Counted from the first letter of the stretch, positions 12,535-23,080 are shown. The stretch: DNA of 38,047 bases from CANHEE01 sp043777755 (GCA_043777755.1 JAYWHK010000004.1:1-38047), one strand, 5' to 3'. Program-made: numbers and translations. The notes: generated by a model not told the origin, from the sequence alone.

Positions 12535-15500
12535 TTATCGTCTAATCTCTAAATAACCGCTGTACATACTGCGTTCTGTATCTTGTAAATCAATGATGTA
12601 GAAATATGTACCATCAGGAAGTTTATCGCCGTTCCAAGTACCTTTCCAATCGTTTTGATAACCTTTTTTGTTCAATACTTCATTGCCCCAACGGTTGAAT
12701 ACACGAACTTCGCTGTTCGGGAATGCTTCGATGTCTTCAATGAAGAAAGTTTCGTTGGTATCGTCCTCATTTGGAGAGAATCCATTGTGAATTTTGATTT
12801 TTGCGCACTTGATATAAATGGCAATCGTCGCTGAATCACAACCGTCTTGGTTACAGATTTTGTAATGGAAAGTATCTAACACATTACAATCACTTTTGGT
12901 AGAACGGTATTCGACTTTCATCGTACTACTCATCGTCACGACACCCAGCGAAGGCTGTGTCAATAGTTTCATTGATACTAACTTACCTGGAATGATGTCG
13001 TTTTTCATTTCATCAACGAGTAATTTTCCACCTACATAAGTCGTGTCACGGTCATCACGTGCAATTGGCAATACAATTACAGGAATTACGGTGATGCACA
13101 TCTTAATCGTTACGCAATTATTGTCAGCATCACATACTTTAATACAAGCGGTATCTAAGCCAGCTTTTAAGCCTTTGTAGTTCACGCAGAATGTTCCAGA
13201 ATTAATTTTGAAATCAACAATACCAGATTTGTTTGGACAAAGATTGACGATACTTACTGGTTTATCAATCTTAACAGGAATTGTGTCCACGCAATAATCG
13301 TAGAAATCATCTATGAAAATAGTGCGGCAGTAGGTCAAGTTGATATTGTTGCCATTGATGATTTTTGGTTTTACATTGACAAAAATCTTAAAGTTTGCAC
13401 ATTTTTTAGAAATGGTTTCACAAACTTCAACGCAAATCGTATCGTTTCCAATTTTCAAACCAGTATATTCAATACAACCATTTGCTTGATTGACAACAAA
13501 TGAAATGTTGCCATCTACTTTTGCATCACAAGTGGTTTTGATGGTAAATGCTCCTTTGATTCCGTAATCTTTCGGGTGAATACATTGCATTTTATCTTCA
13601 CCAACAAAAATAGTATCTGTAATGTCTTGGAAAGGTTTAATCACTTCCAAAACAACATAAGTCACATCGCAAATACCGTACTTATCACAAGTCGTGTAGC
13701 AAAGTGTATCAGCACCTAAGTTGATACCTGTGAACTTGATGCAATAATTAGGCTGCATAGCCATTGTTGCCAAAACTTGATTCATACAACCTTCGGACGT
13801 ACTTACTGGCGCACTTGACAATTCTGTAACGTCCAAACAACCCGTTTGGCTTTCTCCGATAAATGTTGTTACATAAATAGTATCAGGTTTTGGAGCTTTG
13901 AAATCACATTTAACTGCAATATTCAAAGTGTCTAAACAACCTTTGTTGTCAGTTGCAACAATCGTATAATCGCCTTTATTTAGCTTAATCAATGAACCAT
14001 CAGCACCTTTTGTATAGTACAACGAGTGAACAATTGGCATAGCACCTGTTGCATCTTCGATGGTCAAAGTTCCGTAAGTTTGCGCATTTGCACCGCCTGT
14101 GATGTGCTTAGTTTCTACATCATAAGCCCAATTACCAGCTGAATCCCATTTTTTCAAAGAGTCTGCTGCTTCTTGAAGCGTTTTTACATTTGCATTATAA
14201 GTCTTTGTTCCAATTGTCCAATTTTTGATAGCAAGTGTTGTTCCACTTACTTTTGCAACACTGTAATAAGAACCTTTGCATGGTTTTATCACCAAAGGAG
14301 AACCGTTTAATGTCAAAGACAATGAATCTTTGCTCAATGGAATACAAACATAAGTCACATCGCTACAATTTGGCAAATAAACATTCATGCTGTTTTGAGA
14401 AGCAAAAGCATTCAAAGCACAAGGTGTATTTCCGCCACCGCCCGTTGTATCTTTACATTCATTTACAATAATATCTCCTAAATTGGTTTTACAACCATTT
14501 GCATCAGTAATTTCTACGCTGTAAGAACCTTTTGTCAAATCAATACGGTCTTTTGGCTGATTTGCAGTTGTCAAATCCAACCATTTGTAAGTATATGGCG
14601 TTGTTCCACCTGTTACATTCAAAGTGATTGTACCCAACTTTGTTTTACAAGATTCCGTTGCTGTTGCCGTTGCTGCTAATGCAGCCGCTGGCTGATTGAT
14701 AGTGAAATAGAAAGTATCTTTTGCAACGTTTTTGCTGTCATAAATAATGTACAAGTAAATACCATTTTTCAAACTTCCGTTGGTCGCTTCTGTCTTGTCT
14801 ATATCATTCAAAATCTTGAACTTAGAAGTCGCAATCGTTGCCGAATCACCAGTTACAAGCATTTCAACTTTACCATTCGCATCACCAAAACATTTAAGGT
14901 CGGTTTTACCTTTGATAGAAAGTGTCAATGAACCTGTTGGATTTCCGCCACCACCTGTTGTATCTTTACATTCTTTCACTTCCATTGGCGCAAGTGGGAA
15001 CAAACAATTGTTGGCATCTGTAATTGTTGCCGAGTATGTTCCTTTTGTCAAACCAGTTCTATTTTTTGGCTGATTTGCAGTTGTCAAATCAGACCATTTG
15101 TACGTATAAGGAGCAGTTCCACCAGCTACATTCAAGGTAATTGTTCCCAAAACGGTTTTACAAGCATCTGTGATTGAAGAAGTTGCTGTAATTGGAAGCG
15201 GTGCTGTAATCGTGAACTCCAATGTATCTTTTGGCTTATTTTTGCTGTCATATACTACATATAAGTATGTTCCAGCAGTCAATGTACCATTGTCGTATTC
15301 TTTTGTACCTTGTTTGTCTGTAATGATTCCTTTTGTTCCGATGCCGTAAGAAGTTGGTTTTGCTGTAATTTCTACGCTCACTTCACCATTTGCATCACCA
15401 GAACACTTGGCATTGACTGTTGATTTTAATGTTAAAGTCAAAGTAGAATCTTTTCCGCCGCCAGTTGGATTTCCATTGTCAGCTGCACAAGATTTTACTG

Positions 15501-18500
15501 TTGCAGAATGTGTTGCAGCACAACCTTTTGCATCTGTAACACTTACATTATAAACACCTTTTGCTAAACCTGTTCGGTCTTCTGGCTCAATACCTGTTGC
15601 AATATCTGCCCAATTGAATGTGAAAGGAGAAGTTCCTCCTGTTATTGTCAAATCAATCGTACCTTTTGTATTGGTAGAATCACAAGCGTCAGTTGTTTTG
15701 CTAAACACTGTTAAAATATCTCCATTAACGTTAGAAATCGTGAACGGTGCAGATGTTGTCAAACATTTATTTTTATTATAAATATTAATAAAAAATTGAC
15801 CTGTTGGCAATTGACCGTTTTTGTAAGTATTTACGCCATCTGTAATAATGGTGTCTGCAGGGAACAAGAAATCATTTGGATAAATCACCGCATAATTTAC
15901 AAAACCGTTGGCACTACTTCCACACGAAGGATTTGAAATACTACCTACAATAATTTTTGCTTCTGAAAAATCACCACTGTTTGGCACAACAATTTTGAAG
16001 CTGTTGTTACAAAGTGTATCTTCTTTTAATAATAATTCTAAAGAATAAACGCCCGCTGGCAATTCGTAACGGGTTTCACCAAAACCACCTTGTTTTCCGA
16101 TATTTGGCGACCAACGGTAAATGTATTTGTCCAAATGTCCGCCCCAAGGATAAACCGTGATAGAACCATTTGCTTGACCACATTTTGCCTTTACAATCTG
16201 AGTCAAATCTAAGATTGGCGGCATACATTTTACACAAGTATCTACTTGAACACGTACTTCGTCAGAACCTTTACAACCATTTGCATCAATTGCAGTTACT
16301 GTATAAACTGTTGTTTCTACTGGTTTTGCAACAGGATTTGAAATGGTCGGATTGTTTAAGCCCAAAGCTGGTGTCCAGTTGAAAGAGTAGTTGTTTGAAC
16401 CGCCTGTCACAATCGTACTGATTTGCTTCATTGTACCATAACAAATCGTTATGTCTGGTGAAGCCACTACGTTTGGTGTAGGAATCGGTGTTACAAAAAT
16501 ACTTGTAGTATCTTTACAACCAGCATCATTTGCTACTTTTACAAAGTAACGAGTAGGGGCTTTTGGTGTAATTTGCAATGTCGTAGCTGTTCCCAATGAC
16601 AAACCACTTGCATCAGTCCATTCGTATTTTGTACCGCCATTGGCAGTCAAAGTAGTTGATGTTCCTGAACACAATTTATCATTCAAAATAGAAATTCCTG
16701 CTTTTGGAGTATCTTTTGTATCTCTAAAAATAAACAATGTATCGCTGCTCAAATCACAACCTGTACCTCTATCAATTTCTACATAAAAACCAATCGAATC
16801 AGGTGTTTGATTGTCCCACTTGAATTTTAACGTAGGATTTTGAGAACTTGGATTAGAAATAAAACCTGAGTAAAGTGGATCTACCGCTTGCCAATTGAAC
16901 TGATAAGTCAGTCCACTACACTTATCGTCACCAATTTTGGTTGTAATGTCATCGCCTGGGAATGCACAGAAATCCTTGTCTTTACCCAATTGCAATTGTG
17001 GTGCAGGAACAGGGAACGACTGCAATCCGCAAGACGTACCTTCTGCATTCACTTGTACACGCAACTTACAAATACGTGCGCCTTCTACTACGATTTCGTG
17101 AGTTACCGCCTTTTTCTCTCCAATATCCAATGGGCCATTTTCAGGGAAGAATTTTACAATATCTTCTAATGAATCCAATACTCCATTGTCATTATCATCA
17201 TAAAAATAAGTAACATCAATAGGGAAATCAGGGAAAGGAATAGAATCCAAATTCGCCAAATCACCTAAAATAGTTATTTTTTCGTTGCCACTTCCGTCAC
17301 AAACAGAAGTTACCTTTTTGAAATCAATACCCAATGCGCCTTCTGTACTCACTGGCAACTCAATGTAATCTTGTCCTCCCGAAGAAGTAATCACATCAAG
17401 AATACACGCTTTTCCAGTCGGATTACTTTTACAAACAATTGCACGCTGAACAACTGTAGCAATTGCAGCTTCAAAAATTGGAACGTTTTCACAATCAAAA
17501 TCTGGCGTAGTTGTAAAGAAGTTAATGATACAAGTAGAATCTTTTTTCAAACCTGCTGCAATTTGCCAAGTCAATACTTGTTGGTTGCCCAACAATTTAA
17601 TGGTTGGTTCGCCAGGATTGTAACCTGCTGGTTTTACACCTTGTGATGTTCCTGGCTCATAAAGAATACCAGAAGGCAAAGTGATGGTCATTTTATCTGT
17701 TGTATCACTTATATTAACTGTTGTATTTTTTACTTCCAATTCTATAGTAGAAATCAACGTTGGAACAATCAAGGTATTATCAGTGATTTTGATGTCAAAG
17801 ATTCTTTGATTGTTGAGCAATTGTGTTCCTTTGATTTTGATAGGTTTTGATTCGCCCGTTTCTAAGTTGGTTGGTTCACCGCAACCTTTTCTGCCTTGAA
17901 TAGCAAAGAAAGACAAAGAACCTGACTTGAATTCACAATCTGTCACGACACGGTAACGGATTTTGAACTCATTAGAATCCGTCGGATTTGCAACATTGAA
18001 CGCATTTAAACCTGTTTGATCCAAATAAGTATTCAAACCTTTAAAATCATTATAAGTATAAACGATACCTTTTGTCGTTGTTGCACCTTTGATTGGGTCA
18101 GGAATTTTCTTAAATGCTGCGCCCGAAGGGTACGCCATTTCGATACTTCCTGGTACTAAAGTAGCACCAAAAGCTGGAATCCAAATCTGAGTTTTCACGT
18201 CAAAAGCATTTGCTTGCCCTGTATTTCTTACACGTAAATCCAAATAAACGGTATCGCAAAGGTCAGGGTTTTTATTAAATCCTTCATCTAATTCAGCATC
18301 AACCATCGGTTCTTGAGCAACAACACGCAATGTCTGCTGCAAGTTTTCACATGGAGGATGGTTTGATGGATTCCAATTCGGGTCAGTTGGCGGTGTACAA
18401 TTCCAACCTGTCAAAGACTGCACTTGGAAAGAGCCACAAGATTTCACCAAAGCCTTGATGCGAACTGTTGCACAAACATCAGCAATTGGATTAAAGCCGT

Positions 18501-21500
18501 CTGATGCTTTTAAGCCTTTTGTCAAAGCAAAAGCATTGCGATTGCCTGTACCATATTTTTTCACTGTCAAAGGCGTGAATTTTGCTCCGTCAATCAAATC
18601 CATTGCAACAATGTCTAATTTGTCGTTAGGATTTTCGATGGCAACAAAAGTACTTCCTGCATCAGCGTTGGTTGCTATATCACACAATTTTACTGTCCAA
18701 ACTGCGGTATCACCTACCAAATCAAAATTTGGATTGCTGATAGCATTGAACGATAAAATTGGAGGTTCTGTATAATATACATCGTTGTCTATGAATGAAG
18801 TTGAATCTGGCGCACAAGAGCCATCGCCAATTTCTTTTGCATAATATCTATCTACATATTTTAGCGTAGCGTCAAAATCAAAACGATTGTCGCCTTTTGT
18901 ACTTCCTGTCAATGCCTTGCAATTCGGAACTGCCGTAATTCTGAACAAGAATGAATAGTAAGAAATATTGTTCAATGCTGGAATTCTATAAGCAACGGTA
19001 TCAAAATCTACCGAAAACTTACCACTTACTGCATTTTTTAATGTTCCTAATGGAATTTGATTGCTACCAAAAACAGGGTGTCCTGGAATTGAATAGCTTA
19101 CATCTAATTTTTCAAATGCTTGAATCATTGCTGGGTCAAACTTTATGAAAATAGAATCAGGACGAACCGCCTGACGGTATTCTTTTCCAAAATAATCTTT
19201 AAAACCATTGTTCACGGTAATCAACTTGTAATCCATATCTGCCGTAGCACAACCTTTCGGGAAGTTTGCACTTGTCGGGAAGTCAAACAATGTTTTGTTT
19301 TTGGCAACAATAAAATTATCACCAAAATCATCACAAGAGTTTTCTGTTGTTCCATCTGTTCCGTACATGAAACCACGCAATTTTGGAATGTTTTTGAATT
19401 GTACAGAATATGGCCCATCTGGATCAATCGCAAAACTTCCAATAAATTCTAATTTATCACACTTGTTCAAAGTAATGCCTTTGCTTTTCAAACAATCGTT
19501 CAAATCAATGCGTAATTTTTTATCTTGCGCAGGAACAAATTTTGCTTTTGAGCCATCAATATCACAAGTTGTCGTACCGTTGATGATTAATTTCCCTTTT
19601 CCAAACTTTAAGATTTGACCCAAATTTGTTGCTGGAACATCTTTTTCGATAACGCCTGAGTAATTGATTCCAATACCTAAGCCATCAGTAATAGCGACAT
19701 CGCCAACTTCTGCTTTTACTCTGATTTCAACAGAATCGCAAGAAATCGCTACTTTTTTATTTGCTTTTGATACATCAAATTTGGTTTTGAAAGTAGCATC
19801 AGTGTAACCGAAAGTCTTACGTTTTATATCAAAAGCGGTTGTACGGACACCTTTAGGACAAATACCTGTAATACAAGCATCTGCTAAGTGTAGTTTTGGT
19901 CCTTGGATAGTGTTACAATACCAAGTGGCTCTACAATCGCATTTTGGACAATAAAAGCCAAACTCAAAAGGAAACTGCGTAAATCCAGGTTTTGCAGAAG
20001 CATTGGCATAAAAAGCCAAACGCAAGTCATATTTTCCTCCTAAAAATGGCTCTGACGCATCAAATGTCAAATACAAAGTATCATTGCTGATTTTGTCTGA
20101 TTTGAGTGCCAAAGGAGTTGAGTTACCATTTTTGAATAGACCCGATTGCGCCAATACAGGAATGACACCTTTTGGCAAATAAACCTTAGCATATAGAACT
20201 TCTGTTCCGCCACAATTTTTTTCAAAAAAGAATAAACTACGCTCTTCGGAGTGATTAACATAGAATGTATCGTTCTTATTGATAAAAGCATCAGGATCTG
20301 ATACATCTTCAAAACCATTGTTGTTATTAGAAACATTCAAATAGTTTTCACTAATTTTATCAATGCGCTCATTACAAGCATTGCGGTAGCTCGAAATGGC
20401 ACTAACCGCAACATCTCTTGGATTGGTACAGAAAAAAGTATCTTTTTGTTCTCCGCACAAATAATCATATTTAAAAATCATTTCATACGATTCGCCAATT
20501 TTCAAATCGTCGAAATAACCATCTTTATCTAAATCTTCCAAACCGCCTGGGCCGTCAGGATTTGTTTTAAAAATTGCATTTTTACCCAAATCAATCAATG
20601 AGCTATTGGTTAAAGGAATGGTTTTCCCTGCAATGGTTAAGCTATTTACTTTATAGCCTAAAATCTTGGTTTGGAACTTTCCTCCAATACCAACACCTGT
20701 AATCACATCATACATTGTCCCAAAACCAGGGTCAGATTCTGTTCCTTGGTTTTTGTAATTCACTACTGAGATTCCTTCTTGGCAATAACCAACACCTTGG
20801 TTCGGAACAGAGCCACTATTGGTAAAAATAGGATTTGGTGTACCAACACCAACAGGAATCAAACTATTGATAGATTTGACATCGCATTGTTTGCCATAAC
20901 AGCCCCAAGCCACTGTATGTGTGCTATAAGTTGGTTTATTGCAATTGACAACACAGATTCTTTCCTTAACGATAAGGTTTTCGTCAGGGTCAAATGTTCC
21001 GTTGCCATTGCCAGCACCGCTACCAATTTTATTGAATTTGAAGTAAATACCAGTGATACGAATGGTCAAAGTAGTATCGCCATTCGCTTGCGGTGTTTTT
21101 GTAAAAGGAATATCCTGACCATTTGCCAACACTCCTTTATAGGTAAGTCCTGGCCCATAAGTAACAGAATAGGTAATAACAGCCACGCTTCCTTCCAAAC
21201 CAGAGTTGGTGATTTGTACATTTCGGTCAAAACAATCGTCTGCTTTGTAAGGCGTATTGAATTTGTCTAAAATACCCAATGAAAAAACAGGTACTTCAAA
21301 AGCATCACGGTATTCAGCCGTTTGCTCAATCTCGACAAGGTCTTTTTGAGTACCTAAATCATACTTGATATTCCAAGTATCAAAAACAGTAAGGTTATTA
21401 TTTTTGGCAAGTGTATCTAAAAATTCACAATCCGCAGAAATTTGGTAAGTGATTTTGACAGAGGTTACTTCGCCCGTTCCTGTAAGGTTGGGAATGCCAA

Positions 21501-21822
21501 AGATAGGTTTATTAATGTTGCTCGTATCCAACATCTTTACGCCAGGCGTAGATTTGGATTCAATCAATTTCACAAAACGAACACCTTTGAATAAATTTAA
21601 TGCTGCCGTAATGTTACTTCTCATCAAAGGAGAACTACCCGTTGTGGACAGTATTACAGTTACTTCATCTGGATCACCACAAACATTAAGTTTATCAGGA
21701 ATGGTGTTCAAATCCTGATATTCCAGCTTGATGTTGCTTGGGTTTTGTGCTGTTACATTCTGTAAAAAAGTGCAACAAGTCAGTAAAAAAAGAATGAACG
21801 ATGTGCGTAAGTTCTTACTCAT
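12535..21822 (-). CDS. Giant secreted surface protein with SprB-like repeats and T9SS type B (CHU_C) sorting domain
   Basis: The product is 3095 residues, with a signal peptide (residues 1-26, ending NVTAQ). The first ~1600 residues are beta-rich, Cys-containing modules resembling the repeated-domain surface proteins of Bacteroidota. Residues ~1614-1868 look like PKD/Ig-like modules (KAGISILNDKLCSGTSTTLTANGG). Residues ~1875-2465 hold SprB-like repeats (GTIDLTITGGTSPFTFNW, GVYNVSVTDAKGC), with three units about 171 residues apart. Three related ~90-residue Cys-rich modules follow (~2640-2920), then a cadherin-like module (PIARDDRDTTYVGG). The final ~90 residues are the CHU_C domain: HNGFSPNEDDTNE, VFNRWGNEVL, WKGTWNG, LPDGTYFYII. 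It is therefore exported by the type IX system and displayed or released; adhesion or gliding is the likely role (inference). Confidence 0.93.
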   Translation of the reverse strand: MSKNLRTSFILFLLTCCTFLQNVTAQNPSNIKLEYQDLNTIPDKLNVCGDPDEVTVILSTTGSSPLMRSNITAALNLFKGVRFVKLIESKSTPGVKMLDTSNINKPIFGIPNLTGTGEVTSVKITYQISADCEFLDTLAKNNNLTVFDTWNIKYDLGTQKDLVEIEQTAEYRDAFEVPVFSLGILDKFNTPYKADDCFDRNVQITNSGLEGSVAVITYSVTYGPGLTYKGVLANGQDIPFTKTPQANGDTTLTIRITGIYFKFNKIGSGAGNGNGTFDPDENLIVKERICVVNCNKPTYSTHTVAWGCYGKQCDVKSINSLIPVGVGTPNPIFTNSGSVPNQGVGYCQEGISVVNYKNQGTESDPGFGTMYDVITGVGIGGKFQTKILGYKVNSLTIAGKTIPLTNSSLIDLGKNAIFKTNPDGPGGLEDLDKDGYFDDLKIGESYEMIFKYDYLCGEQKDTFFCTNPRDVAVSAISSYRNACNERIDKISENYLNVSNNNNGFEDVSDPDAFINKNDTFYVNHSEERSLFFFEKNCGGTEVLYAKVYLPKGVIPVLAQSGLFKNGNSTPLALKSDKISNDTLYLTFDASEPFLGGKYDLRLAFYANASAKPGFTQFPFEFGFYCPKCDCRATWYCNTIQGPKLHLADACITGICPKGVRTTAFDIKRKTFGYTDATFKTKFDVSKANKKVAISCDSVEIRVKAEVGDVAITDGLGIGINYSGVIEKDVPATNLGQILKFGKGKLIINGTTTCDIDGSKAKFVPAQDKKLRIDLNDCLKSKGITLNKCDKLEFIGSFAIDPDGPYSVQFKNIPKLRGFMYGTDGTTENSCDDFGDNFIVAKNKTLFDFPTSANFPKGCATADMDYKLITVNNGFKDYFGKEYRQAVRPDSIFIKFDPAMIQAFEKLDVSYSIPGHPVFGSNQIPLGTLKNAVSGKFSVDFDTVAYRIPALNNISYYSFLFRITAVPNCKALTGSTKGDNRFDFDATLKYVDRYYAKEIGDGSCAPDSTSFIDNDVYYTEPPILSFNAISNPNFDLVGDTAVWTVKLCDIATNADAGSTFVAIENPNDKLDIVAMDLIDGAKFTPLTVKKYGTGNRNAFALTKGLKASDGFNPIADVCATVRIKALVKSCGSFQVQSLTGWNCTPPTDPNWNPSNHPPCENLQQTLRVVAQEPMVDAELDEGFNKNPDLCDTVYLDLRVRNTGQANAFDVKTQIWIPAFGATLVPGSIEMAYPSGAAFKKIPDPIKGATTTKGIVYTYNDFKGLNTYLDQTGLNAFNVANPTDSNEFKIRYRVVTDCEFKSGSLSFFAIQGRKGCGEPTNLETGESKPIKIKGTQLLNNQRIFDIKITDNTLIVPTLISTIELEVKNTTVNISDTTDKMTITLPSGILYEPGTSQGVKPAGYNPGEPTIKLLGNQQVLTWQIAAGLKKDSTCIINFFTTTPDFDCENVPIFEAAIATVVQRAIVCKSNPTGKACILDVITSSGGQDYIELPVSTEGALGIDFKKVTSVCDGSGNEKITILGDLANLDSIPFPDFPIDVTYFYDDNDNGVLDSLEDIVKFFPENGPLDIGEKKAVTHEIVVEGARICKLRVQVNAEGTSCGLQSFPVPAPQLQLGKDKDFCAFPGDDITTKIGDDKCSGLTYQFNWQAVDPLYSGFISNPSSQNPTLKFKWDNQTPDSIGFYVEIDRGTGCDLSSDTLFIFRDTKDTPKAGISILNDKLCSGTSTTLTANGGTKYEWTDASGLSLGTATTLQITPKAPTRYFVKVANDAGCKDTTSIFVTPIPTPNVVASPDITICYGTMKQISTIVTGGSNNYSFNWTPALGLNNPTISNPVAKPVETTVYTVTAIDANGCKGSDEVRVQVDTCVKCMPPILDLTQIVKAKCGQANGSITVYPWGGHLDKYIYRWSPNIGKQGGFGETRYELPAGVYSLELLLKEDTLCNNSFKIVVPNSGDFSEAKIIVGSISNPSCGSSANGFVNYAVIYPNDFLFPADTIITDGVNTYKNGQLPTGQFFINIYNKNKCLTTSAPFTISNVNGDILTVFSKTTDACDSTNTKGTIDLTITGGTSPFTFNWADIATGIEPEDRTGLAKGVYNVSVTDAKGCAATHSATVKSCAADNGNPTGGGKDSTLTLTLKSTVNAKCSGDANGEVSVEITAKPTSYGIGTKGIITDKQGTKEYDNGTLTAGTYLYVVYDSKNKPKDTLEFTITAPLPITATSSITDACKTVLGTITLNVAGGTAPYTYKWSDLTTANQPKNRTGLTKGTYSATITDANNCLFPLAPMEVKECKDTTGGGGNPTGSLTLSIKGKTDLKCFGDANGKVEMLVTGDSATIATSKFKILNDIDKTEATNGSLKNGIYLYIIYDSKNVAKDTFYFTINQPAAALAATATATESCKTKLGTITLNVTGGTTPYTYKWLDLTTANQPKDRIDLTKGSYSVEITDANGCKTNLGDIIVNECKDTTGGGGNTPCALNAFASQNSMNVYLPNCSDVTYVCIPLSKDSLSLTLNGSPLVIKPCKGSYYSVAKVSGTTLAIKNWTIGTKTYNANVKTLQEAADSLKKWDSAGNWAYDVETKHITGGANAQTYGTLTIEDATGAMPIVHSLYYTKGADGSLIKLNKGDYTIVATDNKGCLDTLNIAVKCDFKAPKPDTIYVTTFIGESQTGCLDVTELSSAPVSTSEGCMNQVLATMAMQPNYCIKFTGINLGADTLCYTTCDKYGICDVTYVVLEVIKPFQDITDTIFVGEDKMQCIHPKDYGIKGAFTIKTTCDAKVDGNISFVVNQANGCIEYTGLKIGNDTICVEVCETISKKCANFKIFVNVKPKIINGNNINLTYCRTIFIDDFYDYCVDTIPVKIDKPVSIVNLCPNKSGIVDFKINSGTFCVNYKGLKAGLDTACIKVCDADNNCVTIKMCITVIPVIVLPIARDDRDTTYVGGKLLVDEMKNDIIPGKLVSMKLLTQPSLGVVTMSSTMKVEYRSTKSDCNVLDTFHYKICNQDGCDSATIAIYIKCAKIKIHNGFSPNEDDTNETFFIEDIEAFPNSEVRVFNRWGNEVLNKKGYQNDWKGTWNGDKLPDGTYFYIIDLQDTERSMYSGYLEIRR
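14447..15700 (-). repeat. Tandem 513/516-bp repeats within the giant gene (SprB-like units)
   Basis: Landmarks recur at fixed spacing: GTATCTTTACATTC at 14447 and 14960 (513 bp), and a GGCTGATTTGCAG-type block at 14555 and 15068 (513 bp), with a diverged third unit 516 bp further (15584). Both spacings are multiples of three (171 and 172 codons), so units can be gained or lost in frame. Linkers encode CKDTTGGGGN. Confidence 0.85.
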
Positions 21823-22363
21823 ATCAAAAATTTAAATTGTTAGAATCGCTTTTATAAATTACTCTATATACAAACACGTAGATTATATCTCCATATTTAC
21901 AATACATATTAAATTGATTATCAAATCAATGTATAAATAAAATTGATTTGACGAATCTATTGTTGTGTTTGTGAATAGGAGTACATCGTGCGTAACATTT
22001 GGGGAGAACCGAATCAATGTCACAACACTATTAAATAGGGAGGTAAAACTATGGACAAAAATAAGGGAAATATATTTAATTTGCCAATATTTTGGAAAGA
22101 AAATTTAAATTTTTTATATAAATTCTATTTTTATTAACATTTGAGCTTTATTGTACTTTATTTTATATATCAAATAAAATATTATATAAAGTATGATAAA
22201 TAGGTGGTTTTTCGGAATGATATAAAAAAATATACAGTGTCACGAAAACTAAGAAGATGTTTAACCATGTCACAAATAGTCAATTGTTTATATATTTAAA
22301 AAAATGACTTATGTATGTCACAGATTTTCACCCCTTTTTTAGAATTTATTAAATAGAAATTTT
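21823..22363. other. 541-bp AT-rich intergenic region upstream of the giant gene
   Basis: No credible gene is seen. A leftward TATTTTTG (-7-like) lies at 22056-22063, about 235 bases before the giant gene's ATG, with a TTGG box roughly 20 bases upstream; this is a weak promoter candidate implying a long leader. The heptamer TGTCACA or TGTCACG occurs at 22018, 22238, 22268 and 22316. A 28-codon frame at 22051 with GGGAGG before it is probably chance. Confidence 0.4.
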
Positions 22364-22792
22364 TTATTTTAGTAATTCGATTTCAAAAATCAAAGTAGAA
22401 TTGGGCGCAATGTGCATACCTACCTGCTCTTTTCCATACGCTAAATGGGACGGAACGAAGATTCTCCAATGGCTACCAACGGGCATGAGCTGCAAAATAA
22501 TTGTCCAACCAGCGATAACACCACAGACTTCAAACGTTGCAGGTTTGTTTCTTTGACGAGAAGTATCAAAAACTTTGCCATCAATCAATGTTCCAACATA
22601 ATGACAAGTAACACTGCCATCAATCGTAGGGATTCTGCCATCACCTTGTTTGATAATTTCATATTGTAACCCAGAGCCAACACTGATGACTCCTTCACGT
22701 TTTGCATTTTCTGCTAAAAAATCTTCTCCTGCTTTTAGGTTGGCAGCAGCTTTGGCTGCTTTAATTACTGCAAGTTTTTCTGATACTGACAT
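22364..22792 (-). CDS. FKBP-type peptidyl-prolyl cis-trans isomerase
   Basis: This 142-residue protein has a short helical N-terminus (FKBP_N-like remnant, AANLKAGEDFLAENAKREGVISVGSGLQYEII) and a complete FKBP domain from about residue 50. Motifs include VTCHYVGTLIDGKVFDTS, VIAGWTIILQLMPVGSHWRIFVPSHLAYG and IAPNSTLIFEIELLK. Active-site aromatic and Asp residues (Y, D in VFDTS, W in AGWT, Y in LAYG) are present. No signal peptide is visible, so it is probably cytoplasmic; it would speed proline isomerisation during folding. It follows the giant gene's upstream region in the same orientation. Confidence 0.92.
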   Translation of the reverse strand: MSVSEKLAVIKAAKAAANLKAGEDFLAENAKREGVISVGSGLQYEIIKQGDGRIPTIDGSVTCHYVGTLIDGKVFDTSRQRNKPATFEVCGVIAGWTIILQLMPVGSHWRIFVPSHLAYGKEQVGMHIAPNSTLIFEIELLK

Positions 22793-22887
22793 GGTATTGT
22801 TAGGTTTTTTTGTTAGAATGTATAATGTAGCGCAACAATCGTGAATTTAAGATATTAGAATCCCAAATTTAGAATGTTAAACTAAAA

Positions 22888-22919
22888 AAACTCGTTGCGA
22901 ACTGAATCACAACGAGTTT
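22888..22919 (-). terminator. Terminator after tRNA-Ser
   Basis: AAACTCGTTG and CAACGAGTTT pair around a 12-base loop and are followed, leftward, by a T-run. It lies 9 bases past the tRNA-Ser 3' end. Confidence 0.8.
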
Positions 22920-22928
22920 CTTACTTTG

Positions 22929-23013
22929 CGGAGAGACAGGGATTCGAACCCCGGGTACCTCACGGCACAACGGTTTTCAAGACCGCCGCATTAAACCACT
23001 CTGCCATCTCTCC
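22929..23013 (-). tRNA. tRNA-Ser (anticodon UGA)
   Basis: An 85-base type II tRNA. The acceptor GGAGAGA/TCTCTCC is perfect, with discriminator G as usual for Ser. The anticodon loop CTTGAAA reads UGA. The long variable arm (TGCCGTGAGGTA region) and T-arm GGGG-TTCGAAT-CCC are normal. CCA is not encoded. It is canonical, unlike the array at 1239-1793, and has its own promoter and terminator. Confidence 0.96.
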
Positions 23014-23080
23014 TGAGATTAAACCTCTTAGCTTTGCACTGAACTTAAAATATACGATGTATCTTTTTCGTTTAGCGGTG

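Noticed and set aside
12535..21822. Long opposite-strand ORFs (up to 163 codons) inside the giant gene
   Set aside because: Shadows of the strongly coding minus-strand frame; no start signals or recognisable domains.
22051..22137. 28-codon ORF (MDKNKGNIFNLP...) preceded by GGGAGG
   Set aside because: The sequence is low-complexity AT-rich, the ORF is very short, and Shine-Dalgarno sequences are not a reliable start signal in Bacteroidota. More likely chance.
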